Shown here piece after piece: positions 36,347 through 49,077 of a stretch of DNA of 64,000 nt (position 1 is the first letter of the stretch; each line of letters opens with the position of its first letter). Position numbers and translations under genes: made by a program. The notes under the pieces were generated by a model. It was not told where the DNA came from. It ran no database searches and saw only the letters and a program-made list of their open reading frames with translations. The stretch lies in NCBI GenBank assembly GCA_028571685.1, contig CM053146.1, positions 18,511,431 through 18,575,430 of the forward strand, written 5' to 3'. The stretch comes from Heterohyrax brucei (taxonomy: Eukaryota > Chordata > Mammalia > Hyracoidea > Procaviidae).

Positions 36347-36520
36347 TGGTTGTTGTTGAGTTGATTTCAACTCATGGTGACTCTTTGGTGGAGAGTAAGT
36401 AGAACTGCTCTATAGGGATTTCAGGTCTGACCTTTTGGGAAGTAGATTCCCAGGTGTATCTTCTGAGGTTCCTCTGAGTGGGTTCTGACCACCATCCTTT
36501 TTGGCATGGAGCACTTAACC
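36347..36520 (-). repeat. Afrotherian SINE (minus), long variant
   Basis: 'gttgttgttgagttgatttcaactcatgg', 'cccaggtgtatcttctgagg', then 'gagcacttaacc' at the end. It abuts the MIR. Confidence 0.8.
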
Positions 36521-36759
36521 TTTAGGAGTTAATATAGTGGAAGCTGCAGGAATTAAGTCAACAAAATCTCTTGGGGAGGATGTCAGAATGCAGGTTTTTG
36601 GTGTCATTTATTCCTCTGCCCAGAGATTTTGGTCATTTATGCCTGCATGAGGTAGCCCCCCCATGTGATTCTTAGTGCCCTAAAGTTTGAGAACCCTTTA
36701 CTCTGTATTAATGCTACTACTAGCAACTGCATTAAATTTTACAGTTTACAGTTTTTTTT

Positions 36760-37000
36760 AAGTTTAAAGAATTATCCAAGTAATTCATCAAGTAGTAGAT
36801 GAATACGTTCTCCTAAAAAAGTCCAACAGTACAAATAAGGGGAAAGGCAGGGCCCCAGTACTAGGTGCCTTCTTAGGTAATCCTCTTATTATCAATTTGG
36901 ACTGTAATTTTAAAAACACTTTTTATACCTTTTTTTGTAGCTGTGTGTGTATGAATGTCTTTGTGATAGTGATAGCTCGAATAAAAAAATTTATTTTTCA
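36760..37000 (-). repeat. Old L1 3' fragment (minus)
   Basis: 'atgaatacgttctcctaaaaaagtccaac' and the following AT-rich stretch resemble reversed L1ME-type 3' ends, as at 42750 and 57065. Confidence 0.4.
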
Positions 37001-37004
37001 AAAC

Positions 37005-37155
37005 ACTTTGACATTTGTAATCTTATTTGCTTCTTTAAAGTCTTGTGAGATAGGCAAGGGCGATGTTATCATTGTCCTCTTAATATACAGATGAGAGACC
37101 AAACCTTCCAGCACTGGAATGAGAATGGGTCTTCTGTCTCTCAGCATGATGTTCT
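37005..37155 (-). repeat. MIR fragment (minus)
   Basis: 'cttgtgagataggcaagggcgatgttatcattgtcctc' and 'acagatgagagacc' resemble the reversed MIR core. Confidence 0.65.
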
Positions 37156-37789
37156 TTTCGTTTAAATATGCTGGCTTTTAGCTAATTAGTTTTTTTGGGT
37201 TATATTGATGTGGTTAATGAAAGCTTTTACAGTTGTATCTGTTAAGAGTTATCTTTCTAATAAAAAACAAATTAGAATTGGCTTTGGTAGTTATCTTTTA
37301 GCATGGCTGTTTGGTAAGTCTGTGTCATTCAAGATCCCTGAGGTTGGTGTATCCACTTGCCACTTTTCATCTTCAGTAACTTGTCCAGTCAACTCTCCGC
37401 CTGTTGAATTTACAGTCTAAATTATAAATAGATACTATAAACACTACTTATATTATTAAGCAAATAATACAAACATTACTTATGCAACACAGGTATTTAT
37501 ATAATGTGAATGTTATTTATTAGTAGTTGTAATAGATAGTATAGCAGTAATACAGAAAGTCAGAGATGAGATGGGGAAGAACACATCAGACCCTCCTAAA
37601 ACAAGCTATTCTTTCTTAATGTGTTACCCTTTGAGACTTTTGTATATCTGTGCCTTTTAGGAAGCAGTTTTGGGTGCTGTATGTTTTATGCGTGGTTTTC
37701 TATGTAACTTTGTCATATTTGAGTTGATATCGCAAATTTTGGTAAACTGTTGGGGTACATTGATATGTAGGTATTCTTTGTTTTGGATA

Positions 37790-38330
37790 TTACAAGTAGT
37801 ATAAGAGTATCTTTTTGTGCATAGTTTCTTTTGTATTATTTCCTTAGGATAAATTCAAAGAAGGAAGATTATTGAGTTGAAGAGTATTATCACTTTTATG
37901 ACTTGAGATACTTACTGACCAAAAAGTTGTACCGGTTTATAATTTTCCCTGGCAGTGTTAAGGGTGTATCAGTTTGAGCTTGTTTTTTTCCTCTTTAACA
38001 ATTTCTGATACCCAAACCAAAACTATGGCCATCAAGTCAGTTCTGTAGGACACCGTCATACTGTCCCTTGAGTTTCCAGGGAGTGCCTGGTGGATTCAAA
38101 TTGCCAATCTTTTGGTTAGCAGCCATAGCACTTAGCCATGTGGTTTCTTCAACTTCTGATAGTATAATTTAAATACTTTTTCCTACTCTAAGAGGTGTAG
38201 AACGGTGTATTTTATTTTTTGTTACTTATTTATATTTATTTTGAATAATAAATAACGAGGCACTTTTATATGAACAAACTCTAAGAAATTTGTACTGAAT
38301 ATTATATATAAGTGATCTGCCTTTTTCTGT
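37790..38330 (-). repeat. Old L1 (L1M-type, minus), split by a SINE
   Basis: 'taggataaattcaaagaaggaagattattgag' and 'ccctggcagtgttaaggg' are typical of reversed old L1 3' regions. A SINE at 38008-38150 splits it, with 'tttctgatacc' and 'acttctgatag' flanks. Confidence 0.6.
38008..38150 (-). repeat. Afrotherian SINE (minus)
   Basis: 'ggccatcaagtcagttctg', 'ggattcaaattgccaatctttt' and 'agccatgtggtttc' identify it. Confidence 0.85.
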
Positions 38331-38959
38331 AGTTTTCTATCCTGCCCTGCATTGCCGAAGCTATTATATTTCTAGAGAAGCATGGAGGGAAATTAATCTT
38401 TGCCATGTGGGGCAGCATTGTCTATTTGTCCATAATAGAATATAATCACCTGACATTTTTGTCGCCTACCTTCAAGTGTTTCTGTAAAAATTGTGCTCCA
38501 GGGCCTAACATGAAATGTGCTAAATCACAAAGTCTGGGTGTCTCCTGCGCTAACAAGTTTCTCCAAGTGATTCCAAAGCTCCTGAAATTTGAGAATGGCT
38601 TCTGGGGACTATGTTCTGGCTCATGTTTTGCTCAGTTTTTTCACAGATTGTGTCTTTCCTGTGGATAGAGGCTGACTTTATTATGAATGGGTTGCTCAGA
38701 CATGCTAACAGAGGCCTGTTGTATAGAAAGAATGAATTATGTACCAGTGCCCTTCCTAATGGAGAGTAGCGTGGATCATTCTTGGAACAATAAGCCAGTC
38801 TTTCTAGGCAAAGTAGAACTGTATAAAAGCGGTTCTTTCTCAAGGTTCTGATTGCTCACTTTTATTTAAGTTCTGATAAATCATGGGGTTCTGCCTTTGG
38901 GACTTTGGTTGGCCCACAAGTGTCACCATAGCAGTAGCTACCACAGATACCCACTACCA

Positions 38960-39365
38960 CAGCTACCACAGTACCCACCACCTGCTGGGCACTGAGCTGG
39001 ATGCTTTATGTATACTTTTGCCAATTTTTATAGCAGCCCTAAAAAACTAAAACTCATGGCTGTTGAGTTGATTCCAATACATAGTGACCCCATAGGATAG
39101 AATGGAACTGCGCCATTGAGTTTCCAAAGCTGCAGGGAAGCAGATTGCCACATCTTTCTCCCATTGAGTAGGGTGGTTGGTTGCAATGCTAAATTTTCAG
39201 CTAACTGGTAAACATTTAATCACTGTGCCCATGGCTCCTTCAACAACCTTTAAAAGTAAGTGCTGTTTTATAATGAGAAGAAGCTGAGTTGAATAATTTG
39301 TTCATGATAACACAGCCACAGTGTAGCAGAATTCGGCCAGTGGATTCTTCGGCTTCCTTTCTATT
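38960..39365 (-). repeat. MIR (minus), split by a SINE
   Basis: 'cacctgctgggcactgagctggatgctttatg' lies left of the SINE. 'gtaagtgctgttttataatgagaagaagctgag' with 'tgataacacagccacagtg' lies right of it. Confidence 0.8.
39046..39236 (-). repeat. Afrotherian SINE (minus), long variant
   Basis: 'ttgagttgattccaatacatagtgacccc' begins it and 'ggtaaacatttaatcactgtgcccatggctcc' ends it. It lies inside the MIR. Confidence 0.85.
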
Positions 39366-39369
39366 TATT

Positions 39370-40580
39370 CCTTGTTTTCAGTTCAGGTTAATCTTCCTTT
39401 ATGAAAGATTAGAGGGCTGCCTTAGGGGAAGGTCTGCCTCCACATTCCAGCAGCATTGGGAATAAGTCACTACAGTCAGGAGGGATGTAGATACACAGTC
39501 TTCAACCAGGGTTTCCATGATGGTTAAATCATAGGACCTCAGTCACTTTTACTAGATTTGAGTTCCTGATTTGAAATCTACCCATGGACAGTCTAGACTG
39601 CTGAAGACCCAGTAGAAACTTTTTGATTACTTATGTTCTGGACCATTCAACTGAATTTATGTTTTGCTTTGAGTTTTTCATGCCTATTCCCACCTCCCAA
39701 CTTCATGCCCTTACAGCAGGATACATGGATATTGTGTGTGTTCCTGCTTGGCTGTTTGGGACATCATAAAAGACAATAAATGCAAGTTCCCGTGCCTCCT
39801 TTTAGATTTTTATAGTTGTTTAATTTTAAGTTATGTGTTCCAGGACCTTCAGGATAGGATATGTTACTTTTTTTCTCCTCCCCAATCAGTCTAGTGCCTA
39901 GTCTAGTGACATACAGGTAGTTTTCTTCATGTTGACTGATTTGTGAAGCTAAGTAGAGATCTTTGTGAACACATGGAATAATTATGGAAAATCCTCTTTA
40001 AAAGATTGTATTATATGGTTCTGCCAGGCTTATTATTCAAGTTCTTTTAAGTCTTTCTCTCTCAAGTGTGAGGATTAGTAATGGAATCTTGGTCTTTTAA
40101 GTGTCCTAGAAGTGTGTGTGTGTGTGAGAGAGAGAATATTTGGATAAACTTCAGTTGTGTTGCATGATATGGGATTAGTTTCTTTTCCTTTGACAAATGT
40201 TTTTAGTTTCAGAAATCATTGCTTGTGCAGTGTATATATGTGTGTTATTTTCTAATGAACACATAAATACATCTTCTTGGAAAATTCTTCTTTTGCCTAG
40301 AAATTCCAAAACTTAGACTAGTGAAGAAGTATCTGATCTTACTCTCTGGAACCAGATTATCATACTTCCCACATCACACTCTCTCATGTTCAGTAGGGTC
40401 CAGTGTTACTTGTCGTAAGTGATCGGGCTCCCTTGGGAATCCATTTTGTGTTTACAGTCCAGTTGTCAGTGAAGGAAAAGCTCATCCTGAAGTCCCTTTA
40501 GCATTTTGTTTTCCACTTGGTTTTGACTCCTAGGTAGGTATTTCTTAATATTGTGTTATATAAACACTTGAATCTTGTGA
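39370..40580. other. Unassigned intron-like sequence
   Basis: I recognise no family or gene. A (GT)n(GA)n stretch is at about 40110-40133. Confidence 0.45.
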
Positions 40581-40589
40581 GATACTGGC

Positions 40590-41114
40590 TGTTTTAGTCA
40601 GCTAGTGCTACTCTAACAGAAATTCCAGAAGTGGATGGCTTTAATGAAGGAAAGTTTATTCTTACACAGTCTGGTGGGCTACAAGTCCAAATTCAGGATG
40701 CTTGCCCCAGAGAAAGGCTTTCCCTCTTGTCGGCCCTAGAGGAAAGTCTGGTATTGCAACAGTCTTTGTCCAGGGAGCATCTTGGCGCAGGAACCTCAGG
40801 TCTGAAGGATGTGCTCTTCTCCCAGTGCTGCTTTCTTGGTGGTGTGAGGTTCACAATTCTCTGCCTGCTTCCTTTTCCTTTTATCTCTTGTACGAGGAAA
40901 GGATTAAGGGTGGGGCAAGCCATACTGCAGGGAAACTGCCTTTACAGTGGAGCAGGAAGGTGATCTTAGAAAGGGACTTACAGTCCCACCCTAAGCCTTT
41001 TAACATACAGCAGAGCAAAGTCACAAAATGGAGGACAGTCATACAGTTCAGGGACTCATGGCCCAGCCACATGGCTGCACCTATTTTTTGGGGGACACAA
41101 TTCAATCCATAACA
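40590..41114 (+). repeat. LTR-like dispersed repeat, copy B (solo LTR)
   Basis: It starts 'tgttttagtcagctagtgct' and ends 'acacaattcaatccataaca'. Flanks 'ctggc' (40585-40589) and 'ctggt' (41115-41119) look like a 5-bp TSD, which fits an ERVL/MaLR LTR. It matches copy A at 16583-17130. Confidence 0.75.
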
Positions 41115-41119
41115 CTGGT

Positions 41120-41420
41120 TATCCAACTGATATTTATTTTAGCAGATCCCTTTTATTAGTAGTGAAAACAGGAAAAATAATTTATTCCTGTTTCTCGTTC
41201 CAAGCAACATAGCATCAGAGGGATCAGAGCAAATACAGTGTCTTAGATACTCTTTAGTTAATTGTCAACCGGCAGAGAGTTTTAATTCAGTAAGAGCTTA
41301 AACTCTTCAATAGCACTAGTGGTTTATGCTAGGGAGAGTTGGAAGGAGGGATGCTGATTGTGTTTTCTTCATTGCCTTTCAACTTATGGAGGTGGTAGGC
41401 TGTCAGCTATCGAGTGTATT
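41120..41420. other. Unassigned sequence
   Basis: No feature seen. Confidence 0.4.
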
Positions 41421-41424
41421 TAAA

Positions 41425-41575
41425 AAACAAACCACTCTGTTGAGTCTATTCTGACTCACTGCAAATCTTTGGGACAGAGTGGAATTGTTCCATTGTGTTT
41501 CCTAGGAGCAACTGGTGGGTTCACACTGCTGACCTTTGGGTAATAGCCAAACCTGTACCACTGGGGGTCTGTCTG
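41425..41575 (-). repeat. Afrotherian SINE (minus), diverged
   Basis: 'ctctgttgagtctattctgactcactgc' and 'gtgggttcacactgctgacc' are diagnostic. Confidence 0.8.
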
Positions 41576-42740
41576 AATCTATAGCTATATCTTTATGTAT
41601 ATATTTTGTCTAAAAAGTTTGATTCAAGAAGTATTTTTTTCATTTAAAATATAAGAAAACTTGTTACCTTCCAGACATAGGATCCTGTTCTGAGGAGGTG
41701 GCCCTTTAAGGATATGTGCTATTAGTGCACTGTGGTGCTGATTTGGACTGATGGATGTGGCATTTTAGCCAGTTGCTGTCTGAATTTATCTGTTGATAGA
41801 TTCCCTGTGGCCTGTGATTGCATTTTATGGGAAACGTGGTAGAAGAGGCTTCCCTTTGTAGGAGTATGTAGGGGATGCAGAAAAGGGTGTGTGTAAGGTG
41901 TTAGTAAGAAATGGGCCCCCGATACAGGTAATCATAATGAGAGCTGTTGCTGCTAGGGTAAGAGCATTATTCCAGATATATTTGGGGTAATTGATAGAGA
42001 ATAAAACTAGCTACTTTTGTCGGAATCTTGGCATATTGTATCTAGTGTGAGGACAGATAGAGGACCTAACTCTGGCCTCAGAGAGCCTAACATGGAGGCA
42101 GAGAGATGGTAATGTTAAGTGTTGTACTACGGGAAAACTGAAGAGGAAATGCTGCTGACCTGGAGGCTGAGGAAGAGTGTTATCATCTTTCTTTTTGACC
42201 TTGAAGGATCTGAGATTCACAACTATATACATACCAGTTAGGTGCCATCTGCTTATGAGACAGCTGTGTTGTTTGGGCACCTAGCTTGTGGACCATGGAA
42301 AAGGGTACTGACTCTTGGCCGTGCTAATGATGTGTTCCAGTTTTGTAGTGTGGTACAAACAAGAGCTAGGAAAGAACTGTTGCTGAAAGAAGGCTGTTTG
42401 AAACCAACATCTTGGAGAGAGCCCTAAGTGTTGATAAAAAAGACTCTGATCAGTGATTGAATTGTCAGTTAGGGAAACAGATTGATGTTGAAGTTGATTT
42501 TGGATAGTTGCAGCAGTATCAAAATCTTAAGACTTTAATTTGTTGGTCACAAGCTAATTAAATGGATTATTGACTGCAGACTAGCTAAAAGGTAGTAAGG
42601 AAATGATGCTTTTGTCCTTTTTTAGTTATGAGTAAACTTAAATCTGTTTTATAGGAGGAGTCTTTTCATCTTAAATTATTTAGAAATGAAAAATAGGAAT
42701 GCTAGTTAAAGAATTAAAATATTTTTGTTATAAATTGTTT
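41576..42740. other. Unassigned intron-like sequence
   Basis: No recognised repeat. Short open frames here lack splice-site support. Confidence 0.4.
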
Positions 42741-42928
42741 TTTGAACAAGTAGTAAATATTCATGATTTAAAATTTATATTTTTCTCCTATCTGCACCCA
42801 TTTCCTCTCCCTGAAGGCAACAAAGATACTTATTAATTATACACATAAAAAAAAAATTCCTCTCCAGTTTTCTTGCCCAAGTGATAGCCTATTACATAAT
42901 CTTCAGCATTCTGTTATTTCACTTAATG
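42741..42928 (-). repeat. Old L1 (minus), left part of a split copy
   Basis: 'tatctgcacccatttcctctccctgaaggcaac' and 'agcattctgttatttcactt' are reversed L1ME-type sequence. It resumes at 51404 beyond an inserted L1. Confidence 0.65.
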
Positions 42929-45900
42929 CCTTGAAGTCAATTCTTTTTTGTTTAAATTTAGTTTTTATTGTGATTGATAGTTTACAATCCAAGTCAGTTT
43001 ACAATATAAAACCCTGTATACTCTGTGCAACTGTAGCTTGTCTCCCAACCCTGTGACAGTACAGTCCACCTTTCCAGCCTATGCTTCCCTTTTTCATCAG
43101 TCAACTGCTGCCACCTACCTCCCCACCCTCCTATCTTATTTCTGTTGAGGAACTGCTCTGACTGCCTCAGGTATTATATTCCTGTCCAATTCTTGTGTCA
43201 GGAGTTGTCTTTGGTACTGGTTTCAGCTCTGGGTTAGCAACAAGTTCAGGGGCCATGCCCTTGGGGGATCCCCTAGGATGTTGGGCCATCAAGTCTGGTC
43301 TTTTAATAGAATTCTGGATTTCTACCCCCGTTTTTCTCTTGCTGCGTCAAGGAGTCTACATTGCTTTCCTTGTTAAGGCAGTCTTTGGTGGTGGCTGGGT
43401 ATCATCTAGTTCTTCTGGTCTCATGTTGATGTGGCCTCTTCTGTGTCCGGGACTCATGTTTTCTTCCTTTCCTCGATGTCCTTTATTCTGCTGTGTTCTG
43501 GGTGGATTGAGACTAATGATCTTTAGATGGCAGCTTGCTAGCTTTTAAGACTTGCCTTACCAGGGAACACAATGTAAACTCCAAGAAGAAAAATGGGGGT
43601 GCAGATCTAGAATTCTATTAAAAGACCAGACTCGATGGTCTGGTACCCTAGGGAGTCCCCAGATGGCACTTGCCAAAATGGGAAGCAGAACATTTTCTTA
43701 AAGGAAAAAAAAACACCAAAAAACTTAGTTATGCCGATTGATCTAGATGTCTCCTTGAAAGCATGGTCCCCAGACTGCTGCCCCTGCTATTGTGACCTTT
43801 GAAATATGGGGTTGTATTTGGAAAACTTTATAGCTCTTTGTATAGTCCACAGTGTTGATCTCTGTTCTGCTGTGTGGTGTCACTTCCTTCTCTTGACCCA
43901 GTTCCTGTTTATTATCTAATATGTGACTACCCCTCTCCTTCCCACTCCTCCCTGGTAACCATCAAAGATTATTTTCTTCTATGCTTAGTTAGCCCTTTTC
44001 TTGAGTCCTTATAATAATGGTCTCATATGGTATTTGTCCTTTTGTAACTGACTAATTTCACTCAGCATAATGTGTTCTAGATAATTCCATGTTTTCGGGT
44101 GTTTCTGAAGATTGTCGTTGTTTTTTATCATTACATAGTGGTCCATTGTGTGAATATACCATAGTTTGTTTATCCATTCATGTGTTGATGGGCACTTAGG
44201 TTAATTCCATCTTTTTGCTATTGTGGACAGTGCTGCAGTAAACATTGGTGTGTGTGTATCTGTTTGTGTAATAGCTTTTGTTTCTCTAGGATATATTCCA
44301 AGCAGTGGGAATTTCTAGATCATATGGTATTTCTAGTTCTAGCTTTGTAAGAGAGCACGAGATCAATTTCCAAAGTGGTGGTACCATTTTGCATTTCCAC
44401 CAGAAGTGTAGAAGAGTTCCAGTCTTTCTACAGCCTCTCCAACATTTATTGTTTTGTGTTTTTTGGATTAATGCCAGCCTTGTTGGGGTGAAATGGTGTC
44501 TCATTGTAGTTTTGACTTGGATTTCTCTAATGGCTGATGATTGTGAGCATTTCCTCATGTATCTGTTAGCTACTTGGATGCCTTTTTTGGTAACGTGCCT
44601 GTTCATCTCCTTTGCTGATTTTTTTAAATGGGGTTATTTGTCTTTTTCTTGTTGAAATTTTGAAGTACCTTGTAGATTATAGAGATTAGACACTGGTCAG
44701 ATTCATGGTTGCCAAATCTTTTTTCCCAGGCTGTAGGTGGTCTCTTTACACTCTTGGTGAAGTCTTTGGATGAGCATAAGTGTTTCAGTTTTAGGAGTTT
44801 GCATTTATCTATTTTCTCTTCAGGTGTTTGTGCATTCTTAGCAATATTTTGTTGTTTCTTTATGCTGTGTGTTAGGGATTGCAGCATTGTACCGTTTCTT
44901 TCTTCCATGGTCTTTATCATATTAGAGTTCATATTTAGGTCTCTGATCCATTCTGAGTTAGTTTTTGTGCATAGTGTGAGATAATGGGTCTTATTTCATT
45001 TTTTTTTTTTTGTAGATGGATATCCAGTTTTGCCAATACTGTTGAAGAGACTGTTTTTTTCCCCAGTTAACAGACTTTGGGTCTTTGTGAAATATCAGCT
45101 GCTCATAAGTGGATGGTGTCATATCTGGATGCTCTCTTCTGTTCCATTGGTCGACTTAACCTGTTTTTATACTGATACCAGGCTGTTTTGACTACCGTGG
45201 AAATGTAATAGGTTCTAAAGTTAGATAATATGAGGCCTTCCACTTTGTTGTTGTTCTTCAGTAATGCTTTGCTTATCCTGGGCTTCTTCCTGTACCAGAT
45301 GAAGTTGGTGATTTGATTCTCTGTCTCGTTTAAAAAATGACAGTGGAATTTGTATTGGGATTGCATTGTATCTGTGGATGCTTTGGGAAGAAGAGACATT
45401 TTCACAATGTTAAGTCTTCCTATCCATGAGCCAGGTAGGTTTCTCCACTTACATAGCTCTCTTGATTTCTTGCTGTAGAGTCTTGTAATTTTGTTTGTGT
45501 ATGTCTTTTATGTCTCTGGTTAGATTTATTTGTAGGTATTTTATCATCTTGGGAGCTATTGTAAATGGTAATGATTGGTGATTTCCTATTTGATGATCTC
45601 TTTGTTGATGTAAAGAAATCCCACTGATTTGTTTATGTTTGTTGTGCATCCTGATACTCTGCTGATCTCTTTTAGTTTCAGTGGTTTATTTGTGGACTGT
45701 AGGTTTTTTTGTGTAGAAGGTCATATCTTCTGCACATACAGTTACTTTGACTTTTTCCTTACCAGTGCTGATGCCCTGTATTTCTTTTATCTTGTCGGAT
45801 TGCTGTGGCTCGAACCTCCAGTACAGTGTTGCATAAAAGTAGTGACAGTGGACATCCTTGTCTGATTCCTGTTTTGAAGGAAAATGCTTTCAGTCTTTCT

Positions 45901-45999
45901 CCATTTAGGATGATGTTGGCTGTTTTCTTTGCATAGGTGCCCCTTATCATGTTGAGAACTTTTCCTTCTATTCCTGTTCTACTGAGAAGTTTTTCTGTT

Positions 46000-46630
46000 T
46001 TAAAATTTTTTTATTGTTATTTTAAGTGAAAGTTTACAGTCCAGATCACCTTATCATATAAAACCCTGAGCACCTGCCACTCTGCAACTGTTTATCTGCT
46101 CTCATCACCCTGTAACAGCACTCTTTTTTCTAGTCTTTACTTTCGGTATCCACTCAGCCAACACTTCCCCCTTCTCCACCCTCTCATCTTCCCTCTAAAA
46201 ATAAACCAGTAGGATAGCTCCAGATATATATTAAATCATAAAGTATGCACACCACCTGCATCACTCTGGGTCCCCAAGTCCAGTTCATTCTTTGTATGAA
46301 ATGTTGGCTTCATTACTGGTTTCAGCTCTAGGCTAGCAGGAAGTCTAGGGGCCATGTTCTCAGGGGACCCTCAAAATTGTCAGACCATCAGGTCTGGTCT
46401 TTTAATACAGTTCTTAATCTACACACCCCTTTCTCTTGTGCTAGATCAGGGATTCTACATTGTGTTCCCTGTCAGGACCGTCTTTGGCAGTGGCTGGACA
46501 CCATCTAGTTTTTTATGGTCTAGTGGTGATACAGTCTTCCAATCATATGAGTCCTTCTGTCTCCTGGGCTCGTTTTTCCTCATGTCTTTGATGTTCTCGG
46601 TTTTCATCTGTTCCAGGTCAGTTGGTAGTC
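46000..46630 (-). mobile_element. L1 3' tail (class 1) nested in the L1
   Basis: 'taagtgaaagtttacagtcc' on the left marks its 3' end. Host-L1 sequence is 'tctactgagaagtttttctg' before it and 'tctgctgagagtttttaac' after it, which looks like the TSD. Confidence 0.85.
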
Positions 46631-46802
46631 TGCTGAGAGTTTTTAACATGAATGGGTATTGAACTGTATCAAATGTTTTTTCTGTCTCAATTGAATAAAG
46701 TGATTCTTTGCTTATTTGGTTGACTACATTGATTGTTTTTGTAATGTTGAGCCATCCTTGTATCCCTTGTATGTATCGTATTTGGACATGGTGAGTAATT
46801 AA

Positions 46803-47500
46803 AAAAAACAAAAGAAATTATTGTACTTAAGTGCAATTATTGTACTTAAGTGCAAGTTTACAGTCCAAGTCAGTTTGCCACATAAAACTGTGAGCACTGT
46901 CTCTGTGTAACTGTATCTGTTCTCCTCACCCTGTGACAGCACACTCATCCCCTCCACTCTTTACTTCCTGTATCTACTTAACTGACACATGTCCCTTCCT
47001 CTCTACCCTCTACTTTCCCCTCTGAAAAGACACGAGATGGACAGTGTCATGTATATATTAAACCATAAAGTACACATACCACTGGAATCATTGTGTGTAC
47101 CGTAGTCAGTCCAATCTTTGTCTGAAGTAGTGGTTTCAGCTCTCGGGTAGCAGCAACTGTAGGGGCCATGTTCTCAGGGGGGCCTCCAGGTTGTTGGACT
47201 GTCAAATCTTGTCTTTTACTAGAGTTCTTGATCTGCACACTTCTTTCTCTTGTTCTATATCAGGACCTATATATTGTGTCTTCTGACAGGGCTGTCTTTG
47301 GTGGTGGCCAGGCACCACCTAGTTCTTCTGGTCTCAGGCTGATGTAGTCTTCCATCATGTGGAACCTTTCTGTCTCCTGGACCCTTTATTTTCCTCGTAA
47401 CTTTGATGTTCGTGGTTTTCATCTGCTCCAGGAGGGTTGGGAATCAAGTTGATGTTCTTTAGATAGCAGCTTGCTGGCTTTTAAGTTTCTGAGTGCCCTT
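46803..47500 (-). mobile_element. L1 3' tail (class 1) nested in the L1, second
   Basis: It starts with an A/T-rich tail and a 20-bp tandem duplication ('attattgtacttaagtgcaa', 46818-46855). Class 1 3' UTR follows, to about 47500, where the host ORF2 resumes ('ggttaataattttactgatatg'). Confidence 0.82.
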
Positions 47501-49077
47501 CTGTGGTTAATAATTTTACTGATATGTTGTTGAATTGGCTAGAATTTTTTTTTTGAGGATTTTTGCATCTAAGTTCATGAAAGATATTGGCCTGTAATTT
47601 TTCTTTTTTTGTGCTGTCTTTATCTGACTTTGGTGTCAGAGTTATGCTGGCTTTATAGAATGAACATAGTGGTGTTCCATTCTTTCTTATTATGTGAAAT
47701 ACCATTAGTAATAGTGGTGTTAACTGTTTTCTGAAAGTTGGATAGAAGTCTCCAGTGAAGCTATCTGGGCTAGAACTTATTGGTTGGGAGTTTTTGAGTA
47801 ATTTTTTTTCAATCTCTTCTTTAGTGATAGGCTTGTTAAGTTCTTCTACTTCTTTTTGTTAGTTTTTGTAGGTAATGTGTTTCTAGGAACTTGTCTGTTT
47901 CCTCTAGGTTTTCAAATTTATTAGAATACAAGTTTTCATAGTATTCTGTTACAATTCTTTTAGTTTCAGTTGAGTCTGTTGTGATGTTTCCCCTCTCATT
48001 TCTTATTTGAGTTATTTGCTTCCTCTCCTTTTTAAAAATTTCTTTTTGTCAGTTTGGGCAATAGTTTGTTGATCTCAAAAAAAACAGTTTCTGGTCTGGT
48101 TAACTCTTTTAGTTGTTTGTGTTCTCTAATTTTAACTATCTGTTCTCTTCTAGTGCTTTTTTCTTGCTTGTTGAAGTTGTAGGGTTAATTCTTTGATTTG
48201 AGCCCTGTATTCTTTCTGGATGTGTGCATTTATTGAGATAAATTGGCATCTGAGCCCTGGTTTTGTTGTGTCCCATGGATTCTGGTAGGATGTGTTTTTA
48301 TTTTCATTTGACTGCGTGAATTCCTTTATTCCATGCTTGATTTCTTCTGTGACTCAGAAGTTTTTGAACAAAGTGTTGTTTGGTTTCCATGTGTTGATTT
48401 TTTTTTTCTTGACTTTTTACTGTTGATTCAGACTTTTGTGGCTTTATGGTCTGAGAACATGTTCTGCAATATTTCATTATTTTGGATTTTGTAAAGATTT
48501 GTTTTACAGCCTCATATGGGGTCTGTTTTGGAGAAAGTTCCATGTACATTGAAAAAGAAAATATATTTGTCTGTTGGCTGGAGTGTTCTTTATATGTTTA
48601 TGAGGTCAGGTTGGTATTTAAGACTTCTTTATCTTTATTGAGCTTCTTTCTGGATATTCTCTGTCCATCACTGAAAGTAGTGTTTTGAAGTTTCCTGTTA
48701 TTATGGAGTTGTCTTCCTTTTCACTCTATTAGAGTTCATTTGATGTATTCAGAAACTCTGTTGTTGGGTGTGTAAATATTTAATATAGTTAATGTTCTCC
48801 TGATATATTGACCCTTTAAGCAATATATAGTAAACTTCCTTGTGCAGTATGGTGGATTTTTGCTTTTAAATCTGTTTTATCTGAAATTAGTATTGCCATG
48901 GCTATTCTTTTGTAAATGTTGGCGTCGTATATGTTTTTCCATTCTTTAGATTTCATTTTGTATCTCTAAGGCTGTGGTCTGTCTCTTGTATGCAGTATAT
49001 AGGTAGATTGTGCTTTTTTCATTCATTCTACTACTCTTCATCTCCATACATTTAACCCATTAACTTTCAGTGTAATT

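Noticed and set aside
38405-38668. 87-codon Cys-rich frame in probable intron
   Set aside because: No similarity recognised and no flanking splice sites with supporting context.
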